A DNA stretch of 64,000 nt, taken from assembly GCA_037833965.1 (NCBI GenBank), contig AP031353.1:8806501-8870500 (forward strand), written 5' to 3'. A program made the translations under genes and the position numbers. The stretch is from Marchantia polymorpha subsp. ruderalis. Lineage: Eukaryota; Streptophyta; Marchantiopsida; Marchantiales; Marchantiaceae. Shown one piece after another: positions 47,246 to 61,500 of the stretch. Numbering within the stretch: position 1 is the first letter of the stretch; every line of letters begins with the position of its first letter. Under the pieces are notes generated by a model. The model saw only the letters and a program-made list of their open reading frames with translations. It ran no database searches and was not told the DNA's origin.

Positions 47246-50200
47246 CTACAGCACAGGTACTTGCTCGAGGTTCACAATGGTGGAATTTCCAGCAATCTTG
47301 CTGACAGCTTGCTTTCTTAAACCTGTCGGAACCCCGTAGCACACAGGTGAAGCACCTATTAAATATGGTAACCTGCAAGCATTTCTACTGCGCCCGACGG
47401 CAGAGCTCATTCGCACTGTCTCAGTGGCATCAGCTTTAGGACAAACTTTGCTAGTCGGTTGTAGCATGTCCACAGATCCTTCTATCAGAGAATCATCTAC
47501 ATTCGACACCTCTTTCATTGCTTGTTCACAATCACCCAGATCTACGAATGATTTGTTGATATCATCCTCTCCTGCTGATTCAGGTTCCAGAACCATCCAC
47601 TTGTGCAACAGACATTTACTAAAACGATCTATGTCTCCATCAGTCACGTCCCACAAATTTGCTATAACTGACGGGCACCCGGCCATCAGATATGACTGAA
47701 CTGTTCCAAACGGTTCATATTGACCGCGAGAATTTAATTTACCACTACTGCAACCCATCAGCAAAGTTGCGGCACATTGATCCAGCTGCCGCACAAATCT
47801 CTCCGGCAAAAACTGATCGCCTGTAAAAACGTACACATGTTAGAACATATCCAAGAGTTGATCCGTAGTTGTCAATTCAACACATTTGAAACAAAAGATT
47901 TGATTCCGGCGTAGTTTACTGCTTTTCGGTATTATTTTTCACTTCTTCAAGTTTCGGCGAGTACCGGTGCCGTGACCAAGGTAGACGAAGAGGTCAAAAT
48001 CTTGAAGTCCTCTCTTGAATTCATCGGCTGATGGAGGCGCTCCTGCTTTACCCTGGTCATGTTCAACGACAAAAACTTTAAGTTCTCTATCCCAATGAGT
48101 TCTATTTGTCAAATATGAACAAAATCTTCATTCCAAGAATTTCTTAGCATTCATGATTAACAACAACTTAAGTGCTTCTGGAAACTGAGTACCTTCCATC
48201 CCGGCTGATGCGTGAACCAGTCTTCAAATGATGATTGGGTACTCTTCAAGTCCCCACTAGGATTCAAAATATAAAAAGTGTTACAGGGATTTATGAAAGT
48301 AACTTCCAGAGGTTGGTCCAGAATCAGATTCTTGATGGCACAAGCAGAGGTTTCGACATCGTTCTTCGCAGGTCTAGGCCGATTGGTTTCGTCTGCTTCT
48401 TGTAAAAGTTGCGTGTCAACTATACTTTCACTCTGGTGTTGGATATATATAGCTTGGACATTACCCAGTGAAGGCATGCGATAGACTTCGTACTCTCTAA
48501 CAACGGGCAGACTCTCCCAAGGTAATGCCTGAATCAAACATGATAAATAATCAGCAGAGATAGCCAGCACTGGAATCAATAAGTTCTTTGCATGCTTCTG
48601 CACACGAAACATAGCGTCTAGTTTTTGACAGGGCACTCGTCAAATACCTGCGCATCAGAATCCAGAATCAGCTGGAGAGGCTGTCTCTTAACAGGAACAT
48701 CTGAGGTCTTCATGTCTTCGACGACTACATCAGGTATGATTTCCGTTGTACTCTTTTTCTTTCTTCCAGTTTGACCTTTCGGCTGTTTCCTCGAAGTTAG
48801 CTTCCCACCACTTTCGCCCCCAAGAACCTTCATCACATCTGTTTCGGATGTGCAATACAAATTATAGAATGCCGCACGGAACAGTCGGGTTACTTTCAGC
48901 AGGTTTTCATTCTTGACCGGTTCAAGAGTCTCAGATCCGCAGTTTTTGCATACTGTTTCATTATTAGCATCAGGAGTGTCACAGTAGCAGTAATCATTCC
49001 ACCCTAAAACTTTTCCAATGGCTGTTCGTAGCTCCAAATCGGTGAAAGAGCCGACCCCTTTTAGAAGACTTCTTATTAAACTGTGATTTAAATTCTTAAC
49101 TCCCGCCTGTCTTTTGGTTGAAGCAATTGATTTCAGCGTTTCAAACAGGTGGTCCGCAACAGTCTCGAACGCACTGAACGCTGATGCCTCTTTTGGCTCT
49201 CCCAGCAGGAGACACTTGTGAGGGCCCAACCAAGAAACTTCCATCGTTCTGGTGCATGACAGGAATGAAAGTCATCGTACTGACCCATGCTATTTGTAAA
49301 TAGACCCTTCAAGGAGAACATTAATCTGGAAGTATTGTCAGCTAACTACATATTTGGCAAACGAAGTTGAAGTAAATTCATCGATAATACTTCACTGGTG
49401 CACTTCTCAGAGAAAGTAGAAAGAGCTGCATAGAGAACGAGCTGCACATATGATTTCTCAGGTACAAAACCTTGTGACCAAACCCTACCTCACAAGCGCT
49501 CCAAGTCTTCTATCCAGCTGCATCCTCCATTTCCACCACAAGCTCTTCTCCTCGGGTGTAGCTACAGGATGAGTACCAGATGTTGACCGCCGACTTTCCT
49601 CCAGGACTGATTCGAACTCAGCGGCTACCTTCTGTAACATCCTTTGGCGTTTATTTGAAGCACGATGGAAAACCTTCGCTGTACTGACATCTTCATCGGA
49701 AGTGGAAGTTTCCTCATCGTCAGTCAAATAGTATGGATTCGACGCTGATTCTCCTGCATTAGCACTGCAAGAGACGTGCATTTCACCTGCAGATTAATGT
49801 GTAGTAAGTTTCCGGCTCCTTCCAATATAAACCAGCATGATATATACATAAAATATTGTGAGATGAGGCACACGAGATTTACTACTAGATCTGTGTTCTC
49901 TTACAATCATCTTATAGTCACCAGCCAGTGATTGTCGTAATAAGGCTCTACGGAATCATACGTGAGCAGACACCTGGAAACAAACTACTCACCTGCATGA
50001 AGAGGGCCAACAGGTAAGAGCGCAACTACTGGCGTACTCTGCGCAAAAAAGCGTGTTACGAGAAGGGAAGCCGTTGCACCAGAATTGCTTTCAAGGTCGG
50101 GACACCAAGGCACTCTTATCAAGTTCAAGTCTTCTTCGTCAACAAAACTTATGCAGCAGACGGAGAGAGGCGGCACCGAGTTCAAGAAATCTTTCACTTG

Positions 50201-53200
50201 AACTACAAGATTCTTTGCACTTAAGGGAAGAATTCTGCACCAAAGGCAAGGAATACAGTCATGTCTTTGTCGGCAGTTCAAAAATCGTAATTAAAAATGT
50301 CCTCTATCTAATGTATAGGAAAAATCCCAGCATTGCTTCAAATTTCTTTCCTTCTTGTGGTGGCAACATTTAGCATGGGAAATGAACGGGAACCTTTGAG
50401 ACACAACAGAATATAATAATCAAACGAAACACCAAAGTCAGACTTAGCTCACCTCAGAACTTGCTGCATGCTAGGTACGCACTCCTTCAAGCGCCTCTGG
50501 GACGAGGCCTGCATATGGAAGAAAAGCCGTCTTTCGTGTATGAGCGGCTGATTAACTAGATATCACCGTACCAGGTCTAAATTGAGCAGGGTAGCTTCTA
50601 ACTTCTTTAAAGTTTAAAACGAGAAAGACAGACATTCATGTACCATACCTGGCCATTCAAAGGTATTTGACTTAATTTCCAGTCAAGGACTGCAAGATGT
50701 TGCTGGCGCATCGTAGTTCCCAACGATATCTGATGAAAATAGGCAGCAACTTCTACTGCTTCCAATCCAGAAGAAACCAGGCCTGGCTTCAAGAGTGGAC
50801 TTTCCGGAGGAAGCGCCACGTAAAGGACGGCAAGCAGCTTCGCGATCTTCAACCATTTCCATCGTGAACTGTGAGTGAGCTTGCCGATATCAAAGACAAA
50901 ACCCAATTCAAATGCCAAGTTGTTTTCTTTCTCGAGCAAATCGACGGGAGTTTACTCCACGATTCCTTGACTTTACAGATATAAGATAGGCTTACCTTGC
51001 GAAGTACTGGAGGAAACTGATGGCACAAAGAGAAAGCGCGGTAAAGTCTGTCAACTATCTCCACCTTGTGCTTTTCCAGCTCGTCAGTTCCTCGTCTAGA
51101 TGATTTCAGCCGTTTCCTGTGAACGATGTCCACATGAGTTTAGGGAGCAAATTTGATATTCTCTGTTTGGGAGTTTAACCCCTATTTATGCATGCATGTC
51201 CTACGAAGACATGTTTTCCTGCAATCTCCGTTTTTCTGATCCAACATCTTCCGGCATACTAACACTGAATGAACTTGCAGGATCCAAGCAGTGCATCGCA
51301 TACATAGCATATCCGTAAAATCTAGTCCTTGAGGGGACCTTATTCTATCAGATGAGCAAACTGTCATTCTAGACCAAAATAGCACATTTACCTTAGAGAT
51401 TCATCCTGCTGGTTTCTTTGCAACCATAACCGGCTCATATGATACAAAAGAACACCCTCCTCAAGTGGAGCAGAACTGCAAGTTGAATTGTCACGAAGAC
51501 AAGATGAAGATCTTGCGTACAAAGTTGACACAGCTTTCTCATAGACTTCTCCAGCTTCAGTGAGCTGCCCGAGATGAACTAGACACTTCCCTGCTCAGAG
51601 GGGTTGGAAAACAAATGAGGATTTAGCCGGAAATCTGAGGATATCGGCCGACAGTACTGACTGATAGAGATACGATGAACAAATGTAGTTCATACCTTTT
51701 TGCAGCAAAATCCGAGCCAGAAGTTTTCGGTACAAGTGATTCCAGCCATGACATGGCCACTCTTCTAATGAGAGGGACCGCAAATCTTCCTCCTTATTAC
51801 ATTCCTCTGCAGCCTGAGCAATGTCCATAACGTCACCCTGTCTAACGTCCGGCATTGTGCGCAGTTCCCTATTCAACTTCAGAGGCTTCTGCATGACTTG
51901 TGTTCTGTCCGGAAGTTCTGCCGAAATAAGCTCCTCTACTGATTCGTTACTAACTAGAGCACCTTCAGTTTCGTGCTTCACACCATGACTTCCGGATTTC
52001 AGGACTGACCTTGTTTTTCTACGTTGAGGTTTAGGGAAATTTTCTTCCTCAGCCGATAATGATGTCAAACTTAAATCCTCACACAATGCCTCCAAGTCCT
52101 TTTCGTGACTGTCATCGGGCCCAATCTGGATCAAAGCAGAACTTCTAGTCTGCACAGACCTCCTAAGGCGGGGTTTCCTTGCTCTTATGGTAGATTGGCC
52201 TGCTGTTTCCTCAACAACATGAGCCATGATCTTCTTAGAAACCTTCTTTCCCTCCTCTCGCAAGGTGCTGAGCATCTGTCTCTGCTTGCTCTGCGTACTA
52301 GAAATTGATTCTTCCACTATAAAACTAGACATGTCAAATCCTCCTGATGATTCAGAAAGTGTGACAGTTGCGGTTGTATAACAACATACTGCATCAGACA
52401 AGTTTTTAGCCAGGAAGATTTTTAAGCCACACGGAGGAGTGGAAGGGCTACAACTTGATCCTTGTTGATGAAACCAATGATGACGTAGTAAATCCCCAAT
52501 ACGAATTTCCAGGGAAGCCTTTCCTGTGCTGATACAATTTTTACAAGTTGCAGAATCATCCAACCTTTCAAATGTCTTCTTTGCAGTGCAAAGGTAATTC
52601 TCCGCAGCTTCCCACATTAACCTTTTCCGATAGACCTCACCTGTAACGTCGAATGAAGTTACTCAGAGCTTTGGATCAACAGAAAAACGACTAGGGAAGA
52701 GGATGAGTATATCGAGCGAGGCAAGCAGCAGCAATAATGGTGTGAGGTGGGCTTACAAACCTAGAGAAGAGCTAAACCAACCCAAGACCATAGGCAGATT
52801 TTGGGCCGTTGCAATTCGATGACCTTCCCGAAATATTCTCTCAGCGTCATCAGCAGCACCCATTTTCTCATATATAAGTCCAACCTGTCAGACAAGAAAG
52901 TACGACGGGCTTTAGAATTTGCTCAAGTCCTTAGATAAAATTGTAATTCAAGAATCAGGTCACACCTTTCTACAACGGTGAGAACATTTCAGGCATACAT
53001 ACAGGATTTGCTCATGACACCTGGAACATTTGTGTGGTGGTATCAAGTGTGGCTCTGAATGATGCAAATAAGGAATGAAGCCGAAAAACTAAATATATGA
53101 AGTACCTGCATCAAGCTCTCGACGTAACTTCCAAGTATTCGCCACTGGCTTGGAATTGACAAAAACTGTTGGATTTTCACCGTGAATGGCCAGCAGGACG

Positions 53201-56200
53201 CTGCCACTGAAGCTGGAAGGTTTCTTGGTACTAAAACTTCGGCCTCTTGAGTGGATGATGGAGTGTTAAGGTCGACAGCTTGAGCAGGTAGTTTCTCAAA
53301 ACCGCGAAATATGCGCTTGAATAGTTTCAAGCGCAGTTGATAAGCTTCGTTTGCATACTTGATCGCCTGCGGTCAAATGATAAGTTGTGTGATGTTAATG
53401 CAATCTACTGATACGATTAGTCTACATACCTGGCAACCAAGTAAGAACTTGTAACTTGGGCAATCAATGCAAATTTGACCTCAGTGTTCAATGTAGGTTA
53501 GTGATCACCCTTACTAAGAAAGCCACAGTAATGTGAAGCGAGTCCTGAAATCCGCAAATCTGCTGGGAAACGCTCGACGTACCTCTGTCAGATCACCTCT
53601 CTGTAAAGCGAGGTCGGCAATTAGGTGACGCAGTTCTGCTGACTGAAGGACAATGTGGCTCGTTTTCTGTACCTGCAAGGCGTCAACAGACTTTATAATA
53701 CGACTGACAACTTACCAACAGATATGCCATGACAATCCAGGGACACTGAGTGCTTTAACAAAGAATTTGATGAAAGCATCCTGTCGACTATCAACATCAA
53801 AACCGAAGTTTCACAGCCGCCGAGATCTAAACATCTGAAACTACGCGCTTCAAGTTCGTCAAGAACAAAACAATCGTGCGGACCATGTATTTCGACATGA
53901 AATAGCATCCGCAGTCTCTACGTTCTAAAAATGGACATGCAAGTGAAAATTAGTAGACGATGTAGACATGTAGAAATGAAAGCCGAGGCTCTTACGAATG
54001 CACATATTAACACTTACATCTGAGAGATTAAAGCGAGTCATTTCCTTAATCTTTTGAACACAATGAAGCACATCAGTTTCTGTGTACTTGTCTTCCTTCG
54101 CTCCACACTGACAGCTACTATCCTCTTGAACGGTCAAGAGTTGAGCCTCCATCATTGACCCAGGACATAGCTTGACATTTTCTTGCCAATATTCACGGGG
54201 CTTAGCTCCATGATCATAAAATTGTCTCGTGCTGGAAAGAACTTCCGAGGGAAAGAGTACTGGGCAGAGCACGTGGCTCATTCGACTGTTCATTATAAAA
54301 GAATGCCAGTCTGCCTTTGAAAGTGGCTGATTCAGATATGCTGAAACCTTCAATATCAGCCCGTATAAGTCAACTTGTAAGACAGAATAACCCTGCACAA
54401 CAAAGTCCACCTGGCGTAGTAAATACACAGAAATCGCCTAGGACTTATTTATGACAGCTTAACTCAGCAACAAAAGCAAACGCAGTATCTCAAATCTAAC
54501 AATATTTTCGACCTTTTCAATAACAATTTTGACATTACCTGGATGTGAAGAAGATCCATCATGCAAAGCAGCAAGACAATAGGCTGTTCATCTTGCTCTG
54601 CAGTATCAAGAGAATTTTGATACTTGCGAAGGCTACTTTCATTTTCGAACAAATCTAAGAAGTCTCTCCATGTGTGATACGTTTGCGAAGCGTACGCATA
54701 GAAATTCTGAGGGTCACAAACGATGGTCAGATACCGTTAGCTTCCTGAGACTACAGTCAACTCTTTATAAATACAACTATACTGGACCAGTTTCTTTGCC
54801 CAGGCGAGTAACTCTCGTATAAAAATCTGAGGGCATCTTCATGACAATCGACAATCGCGAAGAGGATTCTCTCATCCAACCACTCATGCATTATTCGCTG
54901 CCCTACCTGAGAATGCGGATCCAGTTCGTAGGATAAGATAGACATCATGGAAGAAGCGACAGCCATGTCTCTTTTCAACCTGCGGTTGAAAGACAAATCC
55001 CGAGCTCTCCTTCCAGAGGTCTTGCAGGCTTTTTCCTACAACAGATTAAAACCAGATAAGGTGGCCTTTCTTTGGAGCTTTTCCAACACTTCGTACAGGA
55101 AACAGAACAATCAACAAATTTCGTCGATTAACTCAAAGATAGAAAAATATGTTAATAACTCTGCGAACCGTTGATCACAGAGACAATATGAGGACGTCCT
55201 TAAAGGCTTTGTGTTTAATTTTCCGAAAATTTCTGAAAGTGTACACCTGTGCTAGTTCGAAGTATGAAAATCATGAAGGGCAATAGGATAACCGGTACTT
55301 ACCATTAGACATAAGGCTTCAGAAATGTCCTTGATGCAGTCTGGAAGATTGCCAGAATCAATAAGTCTTGAGTGTCGGCTTTTCTCTAACAATATTCTAG
55401 ACCTTTGAACAAGGAAGGTATCCCCGGTATAAACGTTGTCTAGAAGACTACAAAAAATTTGTGTTTCCAGTTCGCGAGTTTGTTCTGGAAACATCTCAAT
55501 CAATGACTTGCAAGCTGCAAGCTCCTGCAGAACGAATCAGAAGCTCGAGTTAGCGAATTGTTCACCTCTTGTCACTCGAAGTTTGCAAACCATTTGATAA
55601 GCTACATGTTTGAGTACGCTCAACCAATTGGCGAGGAAAAGAGAAGTTCTCTCTTCCATAATCAACCAGCTAGACAGAAAACAACCAGAATCTTACCTCC
55701 TCCAGAACCATTCCCAGTGTTTCGGCAGGTAGTGGAGGTTGAAGGTCACCTAACACTCCATATAAGGAGCAACCTTTTCGCCCACCGTTGCTGAAACATG
55801 AGGGCTTCATGTCTACACACATCAGCTGCAACGTATATTAGAAAGGATGAGTGACAGATTGTAAGGTGCGGTTAGTCTTTCAGACCAAATAACCAAATTG
55901 CGTCAGGTCGGCCTTGGGTAAAGAATCCTAATATACATCTAATGACAAATGGAAAGCAAAATCGTCTATTCAGAACAATACCTTGATGAAGGACTTTATT
56001 AATGCACGGGGAGGCTGTATATTGGAGGCGAGAGGCTGGACACTCGCCCATTCTGTTACTCCTTCAATCAACAACAACTTCGATACTTCGGATTCACCAT
56101 TCCGATTCCGTGCATCAGCGAAGACAGAACACTTAGCACACGCTTCCGATATCATCTCACTGAGAGATGCATTAGCTTCCATAACGCGGCGGTTTGAATT

Positions 56201-59200
56201 AATTCTTGCCCACGCTGCCTTGTATGCCACTTCTAAAGGCCAGCAAGCCTGCAAGAGGTGGACAGCAAATTCCACTATTACACCACTATATGAATGGAAC
56301 ACCCACTCCTCATAACTTCAGAAAAGACCGCTCTATCTGTCGCACGTTTACATATGTAGAAGAAGCTAAGATACCGATACAACAATCGAAGGTGGAAAGC
56401 GAAAGGCCAAAGTGAGAAACGTACCGAGGAATACTGCTTGGAATTAAACAGTTGAACTCCCATGTTGTAGGTTGATGACATAAGCCACCATTGTTCTTCA
56501 GGTAGGAGGTACTTGATACCTTCAATTACAAGAGCGACGATATCCTAGTATTTATCCGGAAACACAATACCCAACATATACAGATTTAGTCGGTAAAGAA
56601 GTTTACCTCCAAGAAAAGCGATCATAAGTCAACCTTCCTAGGTGCTGGTGATCCGAGATAAAAGAGAACCTCAACTATCTAGATCTCAAGCCAAAAAAAG
56701 TTTACGTTGATACGCTGTTCACTTTACAGATATGGGCTTTACCTCAATGTCATCATCGTGCAGCAATGACAATCTCAGTGCAGCTACTGAAACTTGCGAG
56801 GCAACTTGATATCCTTTACTGAGAATATCCCTATCATTTTCATTCAGGCCAGGGCATCTGCATTCAAAGTAGAATATTGGTATTCTCGAAGTTGATCAAT
56901 AAAGTATTGGCATCGTTTAAATTCGACCACCTGTTCTCTGTCGAAACATCAGCTTTTTGCGGCGTATAAGGCATACGGAATAATCAAGTAATGTCAACTT
57001 AGAATCAATTGTTCCTTCTGTGGACCAAGACCTCAACGTTTTTGGACACCCATTTAGGAGACGTAAGGATAGTGTTCAAAAAGAGAAAACGACGTAATAA
57101 CAGTGGACATCCAAGGACCGCACAAAGCAGCTGCCTCTAGTGGAACACTCATGGCGGCACAACAGTCGCTGCGCTGAGTATGAATCTAAATGCTTACTAA
57201 AAAGCACATCAAATACTGTCCAAGTGAAGATGCGTACCTGATCCCTTTCTCGATCAGTGGATGACACAATTTCAACACCTTCCTCAGGTGGGCGTGGAAG
57301 TTTCCGTCAAGTAACGTAGTCTTGCAACAAGACCCTGCAACGTACTCATTCCATAACGCTTGGGCGTATCTTGCAGCTGGCTTTTGCACATGTTGCACAG
57401 CTCTTGCTATGCCCAAAAAAAGTCTCGGTAGAAACTCGTCTCCTTCTTGTTGCAAAGTAGACAAGTGATTCCGCCATTTTTCAGACGCAGGGGAGATCTG
57501 AAAGTTCCCCTCAATTCCTGACTTGTCCAATGTAGATGTTAAATGCAGCTGTAGAATGCAATGAAGGACATCCTCTAAACTTTGGAGTAGGAAGCAAGCT
57601 TCACGCAAGAAGCTTGTTTCGCCCTTCTGGCTTTCCAAATCACTAACAATTTGTTTCGGGCTATTTTCACGACTCCCTTGTATCTTGTGTGCAGGCCTTT
57701 GTTCCCCGTCTAATTGTACCAGTAATAAGCCAATTCCATAGAGACCCGAGACTGCCACTGGGATGTCTGCACTGACCTGATGACATGGACCCGTGGGCAG
57801 TTAATTACCAAAATCACTAGTGTCAACATAACCACTTATCAGGTAACAGATATTCTCGTGGCTCAGAAAAAACTACTCTACCAGCAAGAGTAATCCATTG
57901 TGGCATCAAAACTGTATGGTTCATGCTTACTATCTCATCTAATTGAGCTATCGAGTACTTGTGCCTGCCCATCTTGTGCTTTTGAAATGGTGAAAGTTTA
58001 CGATAAGTATAAGTTTTTTGGACTCGCCCTCGAATAACTTGAAACTGCAACCAGAACTTTCCATCTATATTTATGAAGGAACGAGTTTATTTGACAAGCT
58101 GATAAGGAGCCTTCAAACTTCACATTCAGATACCTGCTGTTTGTGAAAGACAAAACTGTAGATTTGATGCCAGCCGAATTCAACTTGGTTTGTTGCTTGG
58201 CACGAGCGCGAGAACCAGTCCACAAGTTCCAGCACCTCGATATTCCTACGCATCCCTTCTAACTGCATGCAATTGAACCGCAGCTGTTAGAGGACTCCCT
58301 AACGATGAGGAAGGGAAGCCGAGGTGGTTACATTGATAAAAACACTGGCAAGCAGCTAGCTGTGGCATACTGGTACAATAAATTATCAATAACTATGTGG
58401 GCCTCATAGCACGTTAATACTAATACCCTTTCCGTAATTATGCTGGAGATAGAGATGAGTAAGTGTTGCATAACAAATAGAAGTTAAAAGCGACGAGTAT
58501 CCCGAACCTCATCATGCGACGCGATATTCGAAAGAGCCGTTGAACAAATGTCCACTGCTATTCTTGACGTTGCATCTACGCTGCTCAATGAGATGCAAAA
58601 CTTCCTGGCGACCTAGTTTCAGTTTATAAGCGTGAGAAGGAGGAAAGTCAATACAAGGAACCCATAAGGAGGATAAGCTTTCGCTTCACAAGCATGCATC
58701 AATCTAGGATAATGGTAAATATACGCAACTCGATCGAGATGTCTGGGAGTGTCCCTAGATTGACGTGAAACTGCACGATACAGGGATCAGGGAGATTGTA
58801 GAACCTTGGCGTACTGATCACGTTGAGTTGATGACGCACAATATCCAAGAGTGAGCTTGCAGAGCTCTTGAAGTAACTTAGTCCCAAATCGCGTTGGTTG
58901 AGCAATCACAACCAGTGTGCACTTGTATAGAGCCCTGAACAAAGCATCGCGCTGTTTGACTGCGTTTCCTGCATCCAACAAGCTGGGACCCAGAGTCTCA
59001 ACAATCAGATACTGTCACTGCCTCTGCTCTTAAGTAGAACACTTGGATTCAGCTGAGTGACAATTTCATGTAGATAATCACCTCGTCTTCCAAGGTTCAT
59101 CATCAAGTCACAAATATCGCTTTCTCTGCACATTTTGGTTGTTTCCTGTCACCGCATCACTCTATAAGCTGGCACACCAAATTCGCTGTCTAGGACTAAT

Positions 59201-60570
59201 TTGTGGACGCTTCACGTTTTAAAGCATATTGATGTCACGCACTATAATGCCGTGACGTGAGTAGTTTGTTTATTAGTCCCTTTATACTCGATAAAGGGAA
59301 CTGTAATGAAGTTTTTGCAAATGCTTGAAATGTGCTTAATCACTCACGCTGCACAGGGTTCCTAGCTCGAGCTTTCATCACAATTCATACATATATACTT
59401 GAATAGTTTGAAAGTAATCTTCTTGTGCCCTACCGCGCTGTGGACTAGGTAGTTTTGTTACAAGCTATGATAAATTTTGCAGGATGATGAAACGACTCTG
59501 GAAGAAGAAGAGTCTCTGGCGAGAGGAGAAGCCGAGGGTAATGCTGACGAGGTAAAAATATGCTCACTGTCGTATTCCAACAGGGTATTTCGTAAAGAAA
59601 TATGGTACTGGATCTTTGTTAGCAAATAGCAACAACCTCCTAGAAATGTGCACCTCTCGGCCATTTCTTATGAACATTTGACAAGATGCAAATAGATGAA
59701 CCTACCTGATCCATGGAACCAGTTGCTCAGGCAGACTCAGTAGCTTCTCAAAGCAATTAGTGGAGTCTGTTGCAGCTTCAGCTGTACACCAGATGAGATC
59801 AATAACAGCTGATACTACCAAAGTAGGCAATCCCACTACGTGGTCACCTAATGGTGGCGAACCTAGGATTTCATTTTCTTCTGGAGACAAATCCTCTGCT
59901 GCAGCTTTCTTTTTGGTACTACCTGGTGAGCAGTCAGAGAACGTAAGTTAAAAAATATGTATATGTTGGAATTCATATGAAGCTACATCCGAAGATACTC
60001 ACGCGATAACCCCGATAGAAGCTCACCTCCTCTGTTGGCCTTCGCTGTGGTCGTTTGCTTAACGCTCTCAATGTTAGCTCGGGAGAGAGAATTAATATGG
60101 CAGAGACTGCGAAACAAGGTTTGGGACTGTGCTAAGGCGTCACCAAATCTCCTCCAGGCCATGAGACGGCGTACCAGTCCATATCTCTGAATCTCAATCT
60201 CGAATGAACATCCCGTGAGGAAGGATCGCAACTGATTCAAACTATCCAGACCTACTATCATAGCTGAAAACAGCTCATCGGCCCTGCCCTGGTCAGCGGC
60301 ATCTCCTGAGATTGGGACGGAAGCCAAACTAGCTCCACAAACCTTTAAAAATTGCACAAGGAATGGGGTGAATTCTCTAGCAAGCTTGTGCAATTCAATT
60401 TTTGCATCATTCTCCTTCCCATACCCATAAGCTCCGAACAAAGGTGCGACATATGTCTTCAGCGAAGAACTGAGTCCCCTGAGGTCTGAATTGTGCAGAA
60501 GCTTCAAGATAGTGTCTCCCCTGCACGCTGCAACCGGTTTGGCCTGCCCACGCGCATCTTTGAGAACCAT
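47246..60570 (-). CDS. ESP: Separase (ESP1/AESP), 31 coding exons, about 2,595 aa
   Basis: Cysteine protease that cleaves the cohesin subunit SCC1/REC8 at anaphase and is held in check by securin. The catalytic His is in YLGHGTG (about residue 2402, exon 47965-48052). The catalytic Cys is in LLMGCSSG (about 2428, last exon), followed by the signature GTVQSYLMAGCP and NLWDVTDGDIDRF. The preceding FYILNPSGDLKSTQ and ALPWESLPV blocks are typical of the pseudo-caspase region. Upstream is a long alpha-solenoid of TPR-like helices and a disordered basic stretch in the 945-bp exon. A CYC-x10-CKNC cluster lies at about 2150-2166; plant separases are reported to carry a 2Fe-2S-like site nearby. The start ATG at 60570 has G at -3 and +4. 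Arabidopsis separase is about 2,180 aa, so this one is longer. Confidence 0.93.
47246..60570 (-). other. Exon map of the separase gene
   Basis: Coding exons in transcript order (high to low): 60570-60027, 59922-59706, 59497-59462, 59125-59082, 58968-58815, 58604-58508, 58283-58134, 58044-57931, 57776-57238, 56857-56743, 56544-56425, 56248-55982, 55825-55697, 55524-55303, 55035-54775, 54706-54539, 54410-54018, 53672-53583, 53366-53106, 52884-52761, 52640-51696, 51590-51392, 51116-50996, 50930-50649, 50508-50453, 50234-49993, 49786-49489, 49248-48648, 48528-48193, 48052-47965, 47820-47246. Each junction is GT-AG with matching phase; the sum is 7,788 nt. The least certain borders are the donor at 54775, the acceptor at 50930, and the 345-bp intron 53673-54017, which could hide a further in-phase exon. 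Confidence 0.8.
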
Positions 60571-60760
60571 ATCTCCTTGTTGCCTGCGTTCGGTCTTCCC
60601 TTCCGAGAACTCTACCTTGCACACCGAACACTAAAGCGCATGTGCATTTTCCCCATGTGAAACACATCTCACACCGTGTGAATGGCCAGCAAGCTCGTTC
60701 AGCATTTCCTCCAAATCAAGTTATTACATCCCAAAAATTTCTCACATGCTACTACTTACT
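60571..60760 (-). other. Separase 5' UTR with a probable intron
   Basis: Upstream of the ATG the first coding exon extends to an acceptor at about 60631 (CGCTTTAG before TGTTCGG). A good donor, ACA|GTAAGTAG, lies at 60760/60759, giving an intron of about 128 bp. The frame upstream of that donor is open back to 60924, so an N-terminal extension cannot be excluded. Confidence 0.5.
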
Positions 60761-60929
60761 GTGATTCTATACTTGTGACATAATCTCGACATTCTCCTCA
60801 ACGTCCATTCTCGGAATCTGCGAAGGAAACTGAAAGTGTTAAACATCCGAGATTGCGACTCCAAATTCTGCACCCGGACCCAAAGTCGACAGGATTTTTC
60901 ATAATATATTCCACAAGAACCCAACCAGC

Positions 60930-61500
60930 CCCAAAGTCGGTCAACTCTGCAAAATCTCCCAAAATCTCAACAAAATTATGGAGCGCGCGGTCTTCTGCCT
61001 CGCAATTCATTCCCCGTAGGACGTTCTGAGAGCACGAGATTTGCTGAAAGAGGTGCAGTTGATCCAACTAGAACAATTCGACGTCGACAGTCGACACATA
61101 GCTCCGAGCTATGGAAGATTTGCACCACTCCGATGGTTTCATGAAACGTGATGATCGGCGAATGATGAGCTCCGGGTGGCGATTCCAGAGCAGGAGTTGG
61201 GGGCTGAAAACGCAGAGCTGGGCCGTCGCAACGAAAGAAGCCGTTCAGGCGCGAGAGCTGCAAATTTGAAAACCCGTGTAAGACGACAGGAGCGTCCTCT
61301 TGTGCAAAACGACGCTTCCGGTCAAGCTTTTCAGCTTCTCACCGGCACACTTCATACCCGAGGTGAAGTTAACTGGGCCCACTTACGTCTTACCGGTAAA
61401 ACTTCGCAGTCCTGTACGCCTGTAGGTACAGACCTCCCGTTAAGCATGGACTACAGTACTGACGAAGTCGTATCCACCTCTATGTGCTTGTGGTAACATC
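60930..61500. promoter_or_regulatory. Probable separase promoter region
   Basis: GC-balanced sequence directly upstream of the separase 5' UTR. A plus-strand frame at 61176-61496 is open but shows no similarity I recognise. I see no unambiguous promoter element. Confidence 0.35.
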
